From the NCBI GenBank assembly GCA_013397795.1, contig VZTJ01004020.1, positions 62,001 through 126,000 of the forward strand: a stretch of DNA of 64,000 bases, given 5' to 3'. Origin of the DNA: Orthonyx spaldingii. Its lineage: Eukaryota > Chordata > Aves > Passeriformes > Orthonychidae. The translations under genes were made by a program, and so were the position numbers. The notes beneath the pieces are model-generated. The model ran no database searches. It saw only the letters and a list, made by a program, of their open reading frames with translations, and was not told where the DNA came from. Shown piece by piece: positions 63,201-64,000 of this stretch. Position 1 is the stretch's first letter, and the number at the start of each line of letters is the position of its first letter.

Positions 63201-63839
63201 TAAAATAGATTCTTGTTGTTGAAGCTTTCTAAAGATGTCTGTCTCCCCATTTTAAAAGAGTATAGATGGAAGAGTGTTTAACTTATAAAATGTCTGTAAG
63301 GTTGATTTCTTGAGTTTGTCTTTTGTCTTCTCCACAGAATTATGTGCTAAAGAGGTTTAACATAAAGGAGGATGTTTTAGTTTGAAAATTTCAGTGTATT
63401 TAATCAGAGTTCATAAGCTAGTGTTTCAGATACTTAAACTTGAGGGAAAGATCCAGTTTTTTATATTGAAGATTTTGATTCAGCTCGACTTTATAGCATG
63501 TTTTTGTACAGCTAACCAAGACATCTGCCTGGAAACAGTGGCTATTTCCTTGTACTTATATATCTGTGACATAAGATTGTTCAGAGTATCAGTAATTTTT
63601 TCCTCTTTAATTTTAAGATTCTCTTTATAAGAATTTTTTCTGACTTATTTTGCAGTTTTGGAAAAGTGATTTTGCTAAAGTATTCTTAAAGTGTATTCTT
63701 TGCTTAGTGAATATGCTGGTTTGTTTGTTTATTTTCTTTTAAACAGTATTTCAGTCTCTCCAGAAAGAAGATCGTGTACTACACCAGCTTTGACCAGCGG
63801 AAGCGAGCAAATGCAGCATTTTTAATAGGTTCATATGCT
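45244..63839 (+). CDS. CDC14A: CDC14A, dual-specificity phosphatase, N-terminal 106 codons (4 exons)
   Basis: Partial; the gene continues beyond the right edge. Exons are 45244-45301, 45744-45834, 56761-56836 and 63747-63839, with phases 1, 2 and 0 at their 3' borders and then an open intron at 63840. The start at 45244 (aagATGg context) gives 19 residues before the exon border, close to the human N-terminus. The protein reads DRLYFATLRNKPKSTVNTHY, then FYGDFGPLNLAMLYRYCCKL, then SRKKIVYYTSFDQRKRANAA, clearly CDC14A. CDC14 phosphatases act on proline-directed CDK sites; the vertebrate A form is linked to centrosomes, actin and cilia, and human loss causes deafness and male infertility. Only the N-terminal A domain is present here; the catalytic HCxxGxxRT loop lies beyond the window. 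It lies in the same orientation as EXTL2. Confidence 0.96.
45302..45743 (+). other. CDC14A: CDC14A intron 1 (442 bp, GC-rich)
   Basis: Short, CpG-dense intron (donor gtgaga, acceptor ctttcag) that forms the 3' part of the island. Long ORFs on both strands here follow from high GC content and are not taken as genes. Confidence 0.9.
47221..47238. repeat. Poly-A tract
   Basis: An unbroken run of 18 A in CDC14A intron 2. It could be a retroposon tail, but no element body was recognised upstream. Confidence 0.95.
51655..52517 (+). mobile_element. CR1-type LINE, 5'-truncated, with pol C-terminal remnant
   Basis: About 860 bp. A 189-codon open frame at 51755-52324 shows the C-terminal end of CR1 pol (RERELGVLADGKL-like region, then LEERRLRGGLRLIVVFNIL and GLKLSQGRFRLDIRKRL). 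It is followed by the 3' UTR block and the terminal ctatgattctgtgg. The upstream reverse transcriptase and endonuclease domains are missing, so it is a dead copy. Its 3' block nearly matches the copy at 35925. Confidence 0.92.
53850..54115 (-). pseudogene. Unidentified coding-like relic in two overlapping minus frames
   Basis: On the minus strand one frame reads from ATG 54111 through FKTLVRPQFVYAAERRYFSE. A second frame, overlapping from about 54056, continues to a stop near 53847. Crossing from one frame to the other would give a plausible short basic, mitochondrial-leader-like protein. I do not recognise the parent gene. It could be a frameshifted processed pseudogene or chance; there is no clear poly-A tail. 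Confidence 0.22.
55330..55550 (-). mobile_element. Old degraded CR1 fragment, antisense
   Basis: Read on +, the order of blocks matches the reverse complement of a CR1 3' region: atgcaacccctgggctcaaa, agagcaggttgttcagatcc, accacctctctgtgcaagag, then a ttctttttatgttcaactgg block. It is much more diverged than the copy at 51655. Confidence 0.65.
56837..63746 (+). other. CDC14A: CDC14A intron 3 (6.9 kb)
   Basis: AT-rich intron with donor gtaagc and acceptor cttttaaacag. It includes a 27-base poly-T tract at 62505-62531 and one ambiguous base (N) at 62546 just after it, likely a homopolymer sequencing artefact. A slightly GC-richer patch lies at about 58580-59400. No gene or clear transposon was recognised. 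Confidence 0.8.
62505..62531. repeat. Poly-T tract
   Basis: An unbroken run of about 27 T, followed 15 bases later by a single N. Confidence 0.97.
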
Positions 63840-64000
63840 GTAAGTATTTTTGATCACGTGGAGGCTTTAACCTTCCTTAAGAGACTTGTGCTGTGTGTAA
63901 AAAATGGCTTCTCAAAGGGTGCCCCTTTAGGGAGGTGGGCAGATGGTCCCATTCGTTTCTAAACTGTCTTTGAAAACTCTTCTGTGTGAGTTTTAGGGAA

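Noticed and set aside
1..64000. tRNA, rRNA, CRISPR, endogenous retrovirus or prokaryotic-type systems
   Set aside because: None showed characteristic sequence by eye. A covariance-model scan and RepeatMasker run would be needed to exclude small or decayed copies.

Overview
This is a vertebrate nuclear window, almost certainly from a bird. Spliced genes with GT..AG introns carry proteins very close to human DPH5, SLC30A7 (ZnT7), EXTL2 and CDC14A. The interspersed repeats I recognise are CR1-type LINE fragments typical of sauropsid genomes, and the introns are compact and AT-rich. Species cannot be fixed from the sequence. I saw no operon, CRISPR array, tRNA, rRNA or intact mobile element.

Layout: (1) 1-5236, + strand: the last four coding exons of DPH5, a diphthamide-pathway methyltransferase; the 5' exons lie outside the window. 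(2) 5237-33259, - strand: complete SLC30A7 in 11 coding exons (378 codons), convergent with DPH5, probably with a long 3' UTR. (3) About 32640-34140: a CpG-rich head-to-head promoter shared by SLC30A7 (-) and EXTL2 (+), interrupted by a 420-base N gap and flanked by pentanucleotide arrays. (4) 35678-39969, + strand: complete EXTL2 coding region (331 codons), including an initiator exon with only five coding bases. (5) 39970-44190: EXTL2 3' UTR and intergenic DNA. (6) About 44190-45720: the CDC14A CpG-island promoter, with a five-copy 52-bp minisatellite, paired CCAAT boxes, an RFX-type X-box and a 142-base N gap. (7) 45244-64000, + strand: the first four coding exons of CDC14A (106 codons) and their long introns; the gene runs off the right edge.

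The four genes are not a functional pathway. They cover diphthamide modification of elongation factor 2, zinc loading of the early secretory pathway, glycosaminoglycan-linker glycosylation, and a cell-cycle/ciliary phosphatase. They are neighbours by conserved synteny. As I recall the human 1p21 order, DPH5-SLC30A7-EXTL2 is conserved, but here CDC14A follows EXTL2 directly and in the same orientation, which suggests a local inversion relative to human.

The best leads are regulatory or structural: a palindrome carrying AATAAA on both strands at the DPH5/SLC30A7 convergence, the split EXTL2 start, the hairpin-forming minisatellite, the CCAAT pair and X-box at CDC14A, and a higher-order pentamer array at the SLC30A7/EXTL2 promoter. 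I found no convincing wholly new gene system.
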